Made by a program: the position numbers and the translations under genes. A stretch of 64,000 bases of DNA from CALJFL01 sp039964455 (GTDB lineage Bacteria; Pseudomonadota; Gammaproteobacteria; Pseudomonadales; Halieaceae). Of the stretch, positions 25,222 to 34,332 are shown in pieces; the first letter of the stretch is position 1, and every line of letters begins with the position of its first letter. The DNA is taken from contig JBDVXK010000015.1 of assembly GCA_039964455.1 (NCBI GenBank), forward strand, positions 124,001-188,000, given 5' to 3'. The notes beneath the pieces were generated by a model, which did not search any database, was not told where the DNA came from, and was given only the letters and a program-made list of their open reading frames with translations.

Positions 25222-26954
25222 CCGATCGCGCTGCACGCCTGCTGCCTGCTATCCAGTGGGCCCGGGGATACAACCGCCCTACCCTGATCAGTGATTTACT
25301 CGCTGCGGTTATCGTGACAATCATGCTGATTCCGCAGTCGCTGGCCTATGCACTATTGGCTGGACTGCCTGCCGAAATGGGCTTGTATGCCAGCATTTTG
25401 CCGCTTATTGCCTACGCACTTTTTGGTACCAGTCGCACGCTATCGGTGGGTCCAGTCGCCGTCGCCTCATTGATGACAGCGACCGCCGTGGGCAAGGTCG
25501 CGGCGAGCGGTACCGCAGACTACGCTACCGCGGCGGTAGCGCTGGCCATGCTGTCCGGGCTTATGTTGCTGCTGCTGGGATTCTTGCGCTTCGGTTTTAT
25601 GGCGAACTTCCTGTCGCACCCGGTGGTGTCGGGGTTCATTACTGCCTCGGGAATTATCATCGCCCTGAGTCAGCTTCGTCATATCCTGGGAATTGATGCC
25701 CACGGTGATACATTGCCCGCGCTGATAAGTAGCTTGTTCGACGATTTGTCCTCATTCAATACCATAACCATGATTACCGGTGTCGCTGCCACCGCATTTT
25801 TATTTTGGGCTCGCCGCTATCTCTCTGCATTCATGCAGTTTCTGGGATTCACCCCGAGCACAGCATCGATTCTCGCCAAAGCGGGGCCGGTATTCATTAT
25901 CGTGGTTACTATTGTGGCCAGCTACGGTTTGGGCTTTGAAGAACGGGGGGTTGCGCTGGTAGGCAATGTGCCGCAGGGGCTGCCGGCATTTTCTGTACCT
26001 GCTTTTGGTTTTGAGCTGTGGTCAGAACTCGCCGTATCTGCTTTGTTGATTTCGCTGATCGGTTTTGTCGAGTCGGTCTCTGTCGGGAAAACGCTGGCAG
26101 CCAAGCGCCGACAGCGCATTGAGCCGAATCAGGAATTGATAGGCCTGGGCGCCGCCAACGTCGCCTCGGCAGTATCGGGCGGATTTCCGGTGACCGGCGG
26201 TTTCTCCCGCTCTATCGTAAACTTCGACGCCGGCGCCAGCACTCAGGCCGCCAGTATTTTTGCCGCAATTGGCATCGCGCTTGCCGCTCTACTGCTAACT
26301 CCGGTACTGTTTTTCCTGCCCAAGGCGACGCTGGCCGCAACTATTATTGTCGCCGTTACCTCGCTGCTGGATTTCAAAATACTGGCATCGGCATGGCGAT
26401 ACTCCCGAACTGACTTTGCAGCGGTAGCCGTTACCATCGTGATGACCCTGCTATTCGGTGTCGAGCTGGGCGTTCTCGCCGGGATTTTTGCCTCCCTTGC
26501 GCTGCACCTGCATAAGTCTGTACGGCCCCATATGGCCATTGTCGGCGTCGTACCCGGCACCGAACACTATCGCAATGTACTGCGCCATAAGGTAATCACC
26601 TATCCTTCCATTGTTTCACTGCGCGTGGACGAGAGCCTGTATTTCGCCAACGCCAATTATCTGGAGAGCCGCATCTATCAGGTGATTGCGGAGAATCACG
26701 AATTAGAGCACGTGATACTTCAATGCACCGCGGTTAACGAGATAGACCTGAGTGCCTTGGAAGCACTGGAAGCGGTTAATTTCAGGCTCAGTGAGCAGGG
26801 TTTGACCCTGAATCTCAGCGAGGTCAAAGGGCCTGTTATGGACGCCTTGAAGCAAACAGATTTCCTGGATCATCTCAGTGGTTCTATATTTCTGTCGCAC
26901 CATCAGGCGGTAGAGCAGCTCAAGCCAGAAGTCATTGAACCCTATATCATCTGA
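25218..26954 (+). CDS. SulP-family anion permease with STAS domain
   Basis: 578 residues from a TTG at 25218 that overlaps the SQR stop as TTGA, with GAGAGA just upstream. The ATG at 25074 lies deep in the SQR gene and would add a charged, non-homologous leader. The N-terminal half has the SulP membrane core (I-P-Q-S-L-A-Y-A-L-L-A-G-L-P-A-E-M-G-L-Y, then F-G-T-S-R-T-L-S-V-G-P-V). The C-terminal STAS domain has D-L-S-A-L-E-A-L. SulP proteins move sulfate, bicarbonate or other anions across the inner membrane. Coupled translation with SQR and PDO suggests it handles an oxidised sulfur product such as sulfite, sulfate or thiosulfate; this is inference. Confidence 0.9.
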   Translation: MTDRAARLLPAIQWARGYNRPTLISDLLAAVIVTIMLIPQSLAYALLAGLPAEMGLYASILPLIAYALFGTSRTLSVGPVAVASLMTATAVGKVAASGTADYATAAVALAMLSGLMLLLLGFLRFGFMANFLSHPVVSGFITASGIIIALSQLRHILGIDAHGDTLPALISSLFDDLSSFNTITMITGVAATAFLFWARRYLSAFMQFLGFTPSTASILAKAGPVFIIVVTIVASYGLGFEERGVALVGNVPQGLPAFSVPAFGFELWSELAVSALLISLIGFVESVSVGKTLAAKRRQRIEPNQELIGLGAANVASAVSGGFPVTGGFSRSIVNFDAGASTQAASIFAAIGIALAALLLTPVLFFLPKATLAATIIVAVTSLLDFKILASAWRYSRTDFAAVAVTIVMTLLFGVELGVLAGIFASLALHLHKSVRPHMAIVGVVPGTEHYRNVLRHKVITYPSIVSLRVDESLYFANANYLESRIYQVIAENHELEHVILQCTAVNEIDLSALEALEAVNFRLSEQGLTLNLSEVKGPVMDALKQTDFLDHLSGSIFLSHHQAVEQLKPEVIEPYII

Positions 26955-27040
26955 ATCCGTGGCAGCTATCTGAATTGGCGGGTTTCCGCTGTGATCGCTA
27001 TGTGCGAGCATAGAGCCCTTGCAAATCCGGTTGTCAGACT

Positions 27041-27265
27041 ATGACCCAAAAAATGGTTTTTGCCATCGCCGCACTGGCCCTGGCAGGTACACTTATTTAC
27101 GCTCTGTACTGGCTAACGCTGGACACAACTGATCCTTGCGCAAACCCCCAGGCCGACGTGAGCGCCGCTATATTGGCTGACGAGAGTGGAGACCAGGCGG
27201 GGCTCGCTAATCGAGCGATATTGATGCGCGGAAACTGTGTAGAACAGGAGAACAACGGGCAATGA
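27041..27265 (+). CDS. Small membrane-anchored protein coupled to cti
   Basis: 74 residues. One N-terminal membrane segment (M-V-F-A-I-A-A-L-A-L-A-G-T-L-I-Y-A-L-Y-W) leaves a periplasmic tail of about 50 residues with two cysteines, C33 and C67, that could pair. The tail E-S-G-D-Q-A-G-L-A-N-R-A-I-L-M-R-G-N-C-V-E has no motif I recognise. Its TGA overlaps the ATG of cti (ATGA), so the two are translated together. The ribosome site is weak. Unknown function; an assembly or haem-delivery partner of Cti is a guess from coupling. Confidence 0.75.
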   Translation: MTQKMVFAIAALALAGTLIYALYWLTLDTTDPCANPQADVSAAILADESGDQAGLANRAILMRGNCVEQENNGQ

Positions 27266-29529
27266 CATCTTTGCGTATCATCTGGCTGGCACTATTCCTC
27301 GTGCTCATCCCTCGCCATGCTATCGCCAGTGAGGGCCAGAACCTGGCCAGAGAAGCCAACGACATCATGCAGAACCGATGCATGGTCTGCCACGGCTGTT
27401 ATGACGCGCCTTGTCAGCTAAAGCTTGAGGCAGATGAAGGTCTGCGCCGTGGCGCCAGCAAAGAGCTGGTTTACGATGGCGCTCGCCTGACTCCCAGCAA
27501 TATGACGCGACTGTTCGACGACGCCTTAAGTGAGGCCCAGTGGCGAGACAAGGGTTTTTACCCGGTACTGGACAAGGAAGACCCGAAGAGCGGAACCCTG
27601 TATAGGATGCTGCAACTGAAGCAGGCCCATCCATTGGCCACTGAAGGCCCCATACCCGATGGCTTTGATTTCTCACTCTACCGGGATCAGCAATGCGTGA
27701 AGCCCGGTGAATTTGACGCATATGCCAGCAAGTTCCCGTTGTGGGGCATGCCCTATGGCTTTCCCGGCCTGAACCCCGAAGAACATGAAGTAATGACATC
27801 CTGGCTTGAACAAGGCGCGCATCGGGTTGCAAAGCCTTTATTGAGTAACAACCTGCGCGAACAGATTGCTGCCTGGGAAACGTTCCTGAATGCCTCAGAT
27901 AACAAAAGTCGTTTGATGGCTCGCTACGTGTATGAACACTTGTTTCTTGCCTCCTTGTATCTAGTTGATGATGAGGAAATCACCTGGTTCAGGCTGGTGA
28001 GGTCCACCACGCCTCCCGGCCGAAATCTCGGCTTAATAGCCACCAGGCGCCCCTATGACTCGCCAGGCGTTGGCACCTTTTATTATCGGTTGCAGCGCAT
28101 GGAAGTCACTCCACTGGACAAGATACACATGCCCTATCGCTTCGACAGCGAACGTTTGGACTGGTATCGCTCATTGTTTATCGACCCTGATTACGCCGTG
28201 ACGGCCTTGCCAGACTATACGCCAGAGGTTGCCGCCAACCCTTTCCGCAGCTTTCAGGCAATTCCTGTCAACTCCCGCTACCGTTTTTTGCTGGAGGAAG
28301 CCCAGTTCACCATCATGAACTTTATCAAGGGCCCGGTCTGTCGAGGACAAATCGCACTGAATGTCATTGAAGACCATTTCTGGGTAATGTTCGCCTCCCC
28401 GGAAAGTGATGATCCTGATTCAGATGAGGCGTTCCTGGCAGCCGAGACCGACAACCTGCGGCTGCCTATTGTGCGCACTGGAACGCCAATCGATCTGTTT
28501 TACTGGCGTCGCTATGCGAAATCTCATGCAGCATTCCAGCAAGCGAAAGCTGACTACCTAGTGAAGGAGATGGATCGCAGCGACCGGACCATGAATATGG
28601 ATTCAATCTGGCTGGGCGATGGCAAAAACCCCAATGCCGCGCTAACGATTTTCAGGCATTTCGACACAGCCTCGGTAGTTAAGGGTTTTGTGGGCGGCGA
28701 GCCTAAAACGGCCTGGGTTATTGGCTACTCCCTGCTTGAACGTATCCACTATCTGCTGGTAGCCGGTTTCGATGTTTATGGGCCGGTGTCTCATCAGCTT
28801 GAGTCACGTTTGTACATGGACTTCCTGAGAATGGAAGGCGAGTTCAACTTCCTAATGTTCATGCCACCGGCAGTTCGACAAGAGCTGCGAGACTACTGGT
28901 ACAGAGACGCCAGGCCATCCGCTGCCAAACACATGTTCACCTCCAGCGATGCGATGACTCGTGATAACGATATTGTCTACAAGACTGATGATCCCAAGCA
29001 GGAGTTCCTGTTTGCTATGCAAGACCGCATCCATGGCGCGAGTGCGGCAAACTATGATTACCGCCTTGGCGTCAGCGAAGACAGTGTTAAGGCTTTTGCA
29101 GCGATGGAGCAGCAAATTGGTGCGCACAACAGTTACTTGCCACAGGTCAGTTTTGTGAATGTGGTGGGCGAGGATTCAGATGAGGTATTCACTTTGCTGC
29201 GCAATTCTGGCTACTCGAACATCGCGCAATTGTTCAAGGAGGAGGACCGCCGACTACCGGATGAAGACAGTGTGACCGTGGTGAAAGGATTCCTGGGCGC
29301 CTACCCGAACTACTTCTTTCAGGTTAACTCCTCGGAAGTGGGCGCTTTCGTGAAACAGGTGGGAACACTCGGCAGTGATAGCGACTACGTCGCACTTACC
29401 AAGCGCTACGGAGTGCCGAGAAACGCAGCCTGGTTCTGGCGGATCAGCGATAAATTTCATCAGCGCTACAAAGAGCAGCAACCGATTGAGTCGGGATTAT
29501 TCGATTACAATCGCTATAGTGGCCGTTGA
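27262..29529 (+). CDS. cti: Fatty acid cis/trans isomerase
   Basis: 755 residues, normal for Cti. A signal peptide (I-W-L-A-L-F-L-V-L-I-P-R-H-A-I-A-S) is followed by the c-type haem motif N-R-C-M-V-C-H-G-C-Y-D-A-P-C-Q-L near residue 45, the hallmark of the family. The long C-terminal part contains W-L-G-D-G-K-N-P-N-A and S-Y-L-P-Q-V-S-F-V-N. Cti is periplasmic and turns cis-unsaturated membrane fatty acids into trans forms without chain renewal, stiffening the membrane under solvent, heat or toxic stress. It starts on the ATGA overlap with the 74-residue protein and converges on sohB (11-base gap). Confidence 0.95.
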   Translation: MTSLRIIWLALFLVLIPRHAIASEGQNLAREANDIMQNRCMVCHGCYDAPCQLKLEADEGLRRGASKELVYDGARLTPSNMTRLFDDALSEAQWRDKGFYPVLDKEDPKSGTLYRMLQLKQAHPLATEGPIPDGFDFSLYRDQQCVKPGEFDAYASKFPLWGMPYGFPGLNPEEHEVMTSWLEQGAHRVAKPLLSNNLREQIAAWETFLNASDNKSRLMARYVYEHLFLASLYLVDDEEITWFRLVRSTTPPGRNLGLIATRRPYDSPGVGTFYYRLQRMEVTPLDKIHMPYRFDSERLDWYRSLFIDPDYAVTALPDYTPEVAANPFRSFQAIPVNSRYRFLLEEAQFTIMNFIKGPVCRGQIALNVIEDHFWVMFASPESDDPDSDEAFLAAETDNLRLPIVRTGTPIDLFYWRRYAKSHAAFQQAKADYLVKEMDRSDRTMNMDSIWLGDGKNPNAALTIFRHFDTASVVKGFVGGEPKTAWVIGYSLLERIHYLLVAGFDVYGPVSHQLESRLYMDFLRMEGEFNFLMFMPPAVRQELRDYWYRDARPSAAKHMFTSSDAMTRDNDIVYKTDDPKQEFLFAMQDRIHGASAANYDYRLGVSEDSVKAFAAMEQQIGAHNSYLPQVSFVNVVGEDSDEVFTLLRNSGYSNIAQLFKEEDRRLPDEDSVTVVKGFLGAYPNYFFQVNSSEVGAFVKQVGTLGSDSDYVALTKRYGVPRNAAWFWRISDKFHQRYKEQQPIESGLFDYNRYSGR

Positions 29530-29540
29530 TCCCGCGTATC

Positions 29541-30608
29541 TCAGGAGTGGTGATTACTACCGCGAGAATGCTGCCAGAGCTTTAGAAAACTGCGTTCCAT
29601 TGCGCCTTCCGCCGCCATGCCGAGTTTCTCTTGCCAATTCTTTTTGTGCACAAACTGGACTTCGTACACGTCCCAGTCTGCCAGACGCGCCTGGATAAAT
29701 GCATCTGACGTTTGAATGTCATCTACCAGCCCGTTTTCGATGGCCTGCTGTCCGTACCAGACCTCACCTGTTGCGACCTCTGCCATATTCAGCTGTGGCC
29801 GATTGGTGCTCACAAATTGCTTGAATAGCTCATGTGTCTTTTCGAGCTCTTCGATGAACTTTTCCCTTCCCTTGTCAGTATTCTCTCCGAACACTGTCAA
29901 GGTCCGCTTGTACTCTCCAGCAGTTAATAACTCAAAGTCGATATCGTTCTTCTTCAGCAGCCGGTGAAAATTCGGCAACTGGGCCAGCACACCGATCGAG
30001 CCAATGACTGCAAAAGGTGCCGCAATTATCTGGCTGGCCACGCAGGCCATCATGTAACCGCCACTGGCGGCTACTTTATCGACAGATACCGTTAAGGTGG
30101 CCCCGGCCTCGCGGATGCGACTTAACTGACTCGCGGCGAGGCCGTAGCCATGAACCAGACCGCCGGGGCTTTCCAGCTTGACCAGCACCTCGTCGCCCTC
30201 ACCCACCCGCGGCAATACCGCAGATATTTCTTCCCGAAGGTTGTCGGCCGCGCTGGCCTTCATGTCTCCGTCAAATAATAAAATGAACAGACGCTTGCGA
30301 GTGGCGGTTTCCTCAGAGGCATCACCTTTTTTACGCTGCTTCTTGGCTGCTTTCGCTTTTTCCTTCGCCGCTTTCTTTTCGGCCTTCTGGTCAGCTTTGA
30401 ACGTTTCGTCATCGGTTATGACATGGCGCAAGGTGTCATCGATTTGCTTGTACTTCTCGTTGAGATTACGAATCTCGATATGACCCTCATGCTCGGCTTT
30501 CTTCTGTCGGCTGCCCAGCGCGATCACGCCGCCAACGACCACAAGGATTGCAACAACAAGGGTGACAGCCTGCGCGAGAAACAGGCCAAAGTCGTAAAGA
30601 AATTCCAA
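29541..30608 (-). CDS. sohB: SohB inner-membrane S49 peptidase
   Basis: 355 residues from a TTG at 30608, which has AAGGAG six bases upstream and gives M-E-F-L-Y-D-F-G-L-F-L, the family's usual first residues. A longer reading (start 30716) would run into nudC. After one N-terminal membrane segment and a charged linker (K-A-E-K-K-A-A-K-E-K-A-K-A-A-K-K), the peptidase domain carries V-K-L-E-S-P-G-G-L-V-H-G-Y-G and the catalytic part D-K-V-A-A-S-G-G-Y-M-M-A-C. SohB is a signal-peptide-peptidase-like protease at the inner membrane. It follows nudC by 11 bases, so they are probably one transcript. Confidence 0.93.
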   Translation of the reverse strand: MEFLYDFGLFLAQAVTLVVAILVVVGGVIALGSRQKKAEHEGHIEIRNLNEKYKQIDDTLRHVITDDETFKADQKAEKKAAKEKAKAAKKQRKKGDASEETATRKRLFILLFDGDMKASAADNLREEISAVLPRVGEGDEVLVKLESPGGLVHGYGLAASQLSRIREAGATLTVSVDKVAASGGYMMACVASQIIAAPFAVIGSIGVLAQLPNFHRLLKKNDIDFELLTAGEYKRTLTVFGENTDKGREKFIEELEKTHELFKQFVSTNRPQLNMAEVATGEVWYGQQAIENGLVDDIQTSDAFIQARLADWDVYEVQFVHKKNWQEKLGMAAEGAMERSFLKLWQHSRGSNHHS

Positions 30609-30619
30609 GAAAAGCTCCT

Positions 30620-31438
30620 TCAGCGCGCCGACAGCGACTCTAGATGATGTTGAATAAGTTGGCCCGCGATCGCTGTGGCAGGCGGAATCATGGGTAATTG
30701 TTGTGGACTGAACCATTGGGCATCGACGATTTCCACTTCATCACAGACGATGTCGCCACCGGCATAGTCGGCGAAGTATCCCAGCATTAACTGGCTGGGG
30801 AATGGCCAGGATTGCGAACCAAAGTAGCGCACGTTATCTACCTGTAACCCCACCTCTTCCATAACCTCTCTCGCCACTGTTTCCTCGGCCGACTCACCAG
30901 GATCGATAAAGCCTGCCAAAGTGCTGTACATAGGGCCGGGGAAATTCGCATTGCGAGCCAGCAGAAGCTCGTCGCCGCGGGTCACCAGCACAATAATGCA
31001 GGGCGAAATGCGCGGGTAAATCAAGGTTGAACAGGGCTCACAGCGCATGGCACGCTCGCCAATATCAATGATCATGCGGCTGCCGCAACGGCCACAGTGC
31101 TGATGATCACGCTCCCAGGCCAGCAGCTGTGCGGCTCTTCCGGCTAGCGCAAATATGGGCTGCTCTACCCGGCCCAGTATCTGGTAAAGACTACCGCGCT
31201 GAAAGCGCATTGGGTCAAGGTCCACCAGTTCGTCAATCTCGACGGCATAACAGGGCCTTCCCTGCCAATAACCGAGGAACTGCTCCCTGATAACCAGCCA
31301 TTGGTCTGCTTTTACCTGCTCGGCAGGTAGCAAACAGGGGTCTGGTGAGCGCATATCGCTGACCAGCTCTCCACGCTGGAAAACAATGTGCAGCGCGTTG
31401 TCAGGCGCGTCTGGAGGGCTTCTATCAGGTTGAAACAT
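30620..31438 (-). CDS. nudC: NADH pyrophosphatase / NAD-cap hydrolase NudC
   Basis: 272 residues. A zinc ribbon C-G-R-C-G ... C-E-P-C (about residues 117-135) precedes the Nudix box, which reads G-F-I-D-P-G-E-S then R-E-V-M-E-E-V-G. S-Q-P-W-P-F-P, here S-Q-S-W-P-F-P-S-Q-L-M, is the NudC-specific signature. The enzyme hydrolyses NADH to NMNH and AMP and removes NAD caps from RNA. Active-site residues appear complete. Upstream gene of the nudC-sohB pair. Confidence 0.95.
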   Translation of the reverse strand: MFQPDRSPPDAPDNALHIVFQRGELVSDMRSPDPCLLPAEQVKADQWLVIREQFLGYWQGRPCYAVEIDELVDLDPMRFQRGSLYQILGRVEQPIFALAGRAAQLLAWERDHQHCGRCGSRMIIDIGERAMRCEPCSTLIYPRISPCIIVLVTRGDELLLARNANFPGPMYSTLAGFIDPGESAEETVAREVMEEVGLQVDNVRYFGSQSWPFPSQLMLGYFADYAGGDIVCDEVEIVDAQWFSPQQLPMIPPATAIAGQLIQHHLESLSAR

Positions 31439-31586
31439 GGGGAAATCGGGTTCCGGCGAGATCAGCGGGCTATAGTAAGCTCGCCCCCTGATCAGGGCAA
31501 GCAGAGCGCCACCATTTTATTGTCACGGGGGCATTCGATTAATACCCCAGATACCGTAGAATGCTCTGCTCAGTTAGATACCCGAA

Positions 31587-33104
31587 ATGGCAACACCTAT
31601 GACCGAAACCGCTACTCACGCTTTTTGGCACAACTTCCTTGGCTCGTCGCCGGGTTGGTATAAGAAAACGATTATCGCTTTTCTCTTGCTAAACCCCTTA
31701 TGCCTATTTGTCTTTGGGCCCTTCATCACTGGTTGGGTGCTGATTGGGGAATTCATCTTCACGCTTGCCCTGGCCCTGCGCTGCTATCCATTGCAGCCAG
31801 GCGGACTGCTGGCTATCGAAGCTGTGCTGCTAGGCATGACCTCGCCACAGATGGTTTTTGAAGAGACGCTGGCAAATTTCGAAGTCATTTTGCTGCTGAT
31901 GTTCATGGTGGCTGGCATCTATTTCATGAAGGAGCTGCTGCTCTTCGTATTTACCAAGATTCTGCTCAGCGTTCGCTCCAAGGTCATGCTATCGCTGCTA
32001 TTTTCACTGGTGTCGGCCTTCCTATCTGCTTTTCTGGATGCGCTCACGGTAACCGCAGTGCTCATCAGTGTCGGCGTGGGGTTTTATACGGTCTATCACA
32101 AGGTCGCCTCTGGCAAAAAATTATCAAACGATGATCACGATAATTCGGATGATGAAGGCGTCACCGATCATCACCGGGAAGACCTGGAGGGCTTTCGGGC
32201 GTTTCTACGTAGCCTGTTAATGCATGGAGCCGTGGGAACAGCGCTGGGTGGCGTTTGCACCCTGGTGGGTGAGCCACAGAATCTATTGATCGCGACGGTC
32301 GCGGAGTGGGATTTCATCACCTTCGTTAAAGTAATGGCGCCCGTCACAATGCCGGTATTGGTAGCAGGTCTCATAACCTGCGCCTTACTGGAGGTGACGG
32401 GGATATTTGGTTACGGCTCCCAGCTGCCGCCAGCTGTGCGTAAGGTGCTTGAAGAGTATCAGGAAAAAGAGGAAGCCAAGCGCAATGCACGCTCTACTGC
32501 CAGGCTGGTCATTCAAGTATTGGTGGCCCTGATACTGGTTGTCTCGCTGGCCATGCACCTGGCCGCGGTGGGCCTGATAGGCCTGATGATCATCGTTCTA
32601 CTGACGGCCTTTAATGGCGTTGTCGAAGAACATCAGATAGGACATGCTTTTGAGGAAGCCCTGCCCTTCACTGCGCTGCTGGTTGTATTTTTTGCCATCG
32701 TTGCGGTAATACACGATCAGCACCTGTTCACGCCGGTAATCGACGCGGTGCTGGCAATGGAAAGCGATTTGCGCCCCAGTATGTTCTTCATTGCGAATGG
32801 GGTTTTGTCGATGATCAGCGACAACGTATTCGTGGCGACTGTTTATATCAATGAGGTCAAGGATGCTTTCGATGCCGGCGATATAACTCGCAAAGAGTTT
32901 GAGCAGCTTGCTATCGCAATCAACACCGGCACCAACTTGCCAAGCGTCGCGACGCCCAATGGGCAGGCAGCCTTTCTCTTCCTGCTTACTTCAGCACTTG
33001 CGCCATTGATACGCTTGTCTTACGGCAGGATGGTGATCATGGCATTCCCCTACACCATCGTAATGGGTGGTGTGGGCCTTGCTTGTGTAGCGTTGTTTAT
33101 CTAG
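31587..33104 (+). CDS. nhaB: Na+/H+ antiporter NhaB
   Basis: 505 residues with about twelve membrane segments, the usual NhaB size. The start (A-F-W-H-N-F-L-G-S-S-P-G-W-Y-K-K-T-I-I) and F-L-D-A-L-T-V-T-A-V-L-I-S-V in the middle are characteristic. N-T-G-T-N-L-P-S-V-A-T-P-N-G-Q-A lies near the end. NhaB exchanges cytoplasmic Na+ for H+, in line with a salt-adapted host. An ATG four codons further in (31599) is an equally possible start. A GC-rich hairpin follows. Confidence 0.95.
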   Translation: MATPMTETATHAFWHNFLGSSPGWYKKTIIAFLLLNPLCLFVFGPFITGWVLIGEFIFTLALALRCYPLQPGGLLAIEAVLLGMTSPQMVFEETLANFEVILLLMFMVAGIYFMKELLLFVFTKILLSVRSKVMLSLLFSLVSAFLSAFLDALTVTAVLISVGVGFYTVYHKVASGKKLSNDDHDNSDDEGVTDHHREDLEGFRAFLRSLLMHGAVGTALGGVCTLVGEPQNLLIATVAEWDFITFVKVMAPVTMPVLVAGLITCALLEVTGIFGYGSQLPPAVRKVLEEYQEKEEAKRNARSTARLVIQVLVALILVVSLAMHLAAVGLIGLMIIVLLTAFNGVVEEHQIGHAFEEALPFTALLVVFFAIVAVIHDQHLFTPVIDAVLAMESDLRPSMFFIANGVLSMISDNVFVATVYINEVKDAFDAGDITRKEFEQLAIAINTGTNLPSVATPNGQAAFLFLLTSALAPLIRLSYGRMVIMAFPYTIVMGGVGLACVALFI

Positions 33105-33114
33105 CGAAAACGGA

Positions 33115-33137
33115 AGGCCGCTGGGGAGCAGCGGCCT
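33115..33137. terminator. GC-rich hairpin between convergent nhaB and dnaQ
   Basis: AGGCCGCT (33115-33122) pairs with AGCGGCCT (33130-33137) around a seven-base loop. It is ten bases after the nhaB stop and four before the dnaQ end, so it can serve both transcripts. There is no T-run on either side, so strength is uncertain. Confidence 0.6.
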
Positions 33138-33141
33138 CTGG

Positions 33142-33870
33142 TCAGGCCTTTATACGCTCACGCCACAACACTTTTCCGTCACTGGCTGCCGCAATCGCAT
33201 CCAGCTGAATTTCATGTTCCGCCAGCTCGGTTGCGCTGGCGTCTATAACCGGCAGGGGTGCCCTGTCGTTTGGAAGTCGCCTGATAGACTGCTGTCCGCC
33301 TGCGCTACCACCCTCTCCCGCTGAGACATCGTCCGAAAGCTGAAACGTGGTTTGCCCGCCCGTCATTGCCAGGTAAACGTCGGCCAGTATTTCGGCATCG
33401 AGTAAGGCGCCGTGCAAGTCCCGCTGCGAATTGTCTACCATGTAGCGCCCGCATAGCGCATCCAGGTTGTTGCGCTGACCCGGGTGTTTGGCGCGGGCCA
33501 TCACCAGCGTATCTACCACGCTGCAACAGGCATCAAGAGTGGCATAACCGTTATCCAGGCGTTGTAGCTCACTGTCCAGAAAACCAAGGTCAAACGGTGC
33601 ATTGTGAATGATCAGCTCGGCGCCTTTCACAAACTCCATAAAGTCTGCGGCAATCGGTGCGAAAAGCGGTTTGTCGGCCAGAAAGTCATTGGTGATGCCG
33701 TGCACCTCGATCGCCCCGGCATCAATCTCACGCTGCGGATTTACATACTGGTGGTAGTGGTTGCCGGTGAGCTTGCGGTTGACAAGCTCAACACAACCAA
33801 TTTCAATGATTCGATGACCCTGGCCCACATCAAGCCCTGTAGTTTCCGTGTCCAGCACGATTTGTCTCAT
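33142..33870 (-). CDS. dnaQ: DNA polymerase III epsilon subunit (proofreading exonuclease)
   Basis: 242 residues. The exonuclease motifs are in order: Exo I L-D-T-E-T-T-G-L-D at residue 6, Exo II H-N-A-P-F-D-L-G-F-L-D near 98, and Exo III H-G-A-L-L-D-A near 160. The C-terminal stretch after residue 185 (Gly/Ser-rich linker, then a short helix) matches the tail that binds the alpha subunit. It removes misincorporated bases during replication. Third gene of a minus-strand group with rnhA and a methyltransferase, the same neighbours as in E. coli. Confidence 0.96.
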   Translation of the reverse strand: MRQIVLDTETTGLDVGQGHRIIEIGCVELVNRKLTGNHYHQYVNPQREIDAGAIEVHGITNDFLADKPLFAPIAADFMEFVKGAELIIHNAPFDLGFLDSELQRLDNGYATLDACCSVVDTLVMARAKHPGQRNNLDALCGRYMVDNSQRDLHGALLDAEILADVYLAMTGGQTTFQLSDDVSAGEGGSAGGQQSIRRLPNDRAPLPVIDASATELAEHEIQLDAIAAASDGKVLWRERIKA

Positions 33871-33900
33871 CGGTAATACCCGTCTGTTCCCTGAGCGCTG

Positions 33901-34332
33901 TTAAAGTTCATCAATACCCTTGTTGGCCAACTGGTCGGCTATTTCGTTTTCCCGATGCCCACTATGTCCTTTGACCCAGTGCCATTGCACATCGTGACGT
34001 TCATTCTGCTCATCAAGTAAGCGCCACAAGTCTACATTCTTCACCGGTTTGCGGGCGGCTGTTTTCCACTTCCGCTGCTTCCAATTCGCCAGCCACTCGG
34101 TAATTCCGCTCCTGACATAGACTGAGTCGGTGGTCAGCGTGACAGCACATCGCTCCTTCAAGGCTTTCAGGCCTTCAATCGCCGCCTGCAGCTCCATACG
34201 GTTGTTGGTCGTTTCTGCTTCGCCGCCGTACAAATGTCGCTCTACCTCACCATATCGCAGCAGCACACCCCAGCCGCCCGGCCCGGGATTCCCCCTGCAG
34301 GCGCCATCGGTAAATATCTCAACTTCCTTCAA
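33901..34332 (-). CDS. rnhA: Ribonuclease HI
   Basis: 143 residues with the full active site: I-F-T-D-G-A-C-R-G-N-P-G-P-G-G-W-G (first Asp), M-E-L-Q-A-A-I (Glu), T-D-S-V-Y-V (second Asp) and H-R-E-N-E-I-A-D (last His/Asp region). It cuts the RNA strand of RNA-DNA hybrids. The start codon is TTG, overlapping the stop of the upstream methyltransferase gene as TTGA, so translation is probably coupled. Confidence 0.96.
   Translation of the reverse strand: MKEVEIFTDGACRGNPGPGGWGVLLRYGEVERHLYGGEAETTNNRMELQAAIEGLKALKERCAVTLTTDSVYVRSGITEWLANWKQRKWKTAARKPVKNVDLWRLLDEQNERHDVQWHWVKGHSGHRENEIADQLANKGIDEL

Noticed and set aside
30609..30716. Longer N terminus for SohB
   Set aside because: It would overlap nudC by nearly 100 bases and has no homology; the TTG at 30608 has AAGGAG and the standard SohB first residues.
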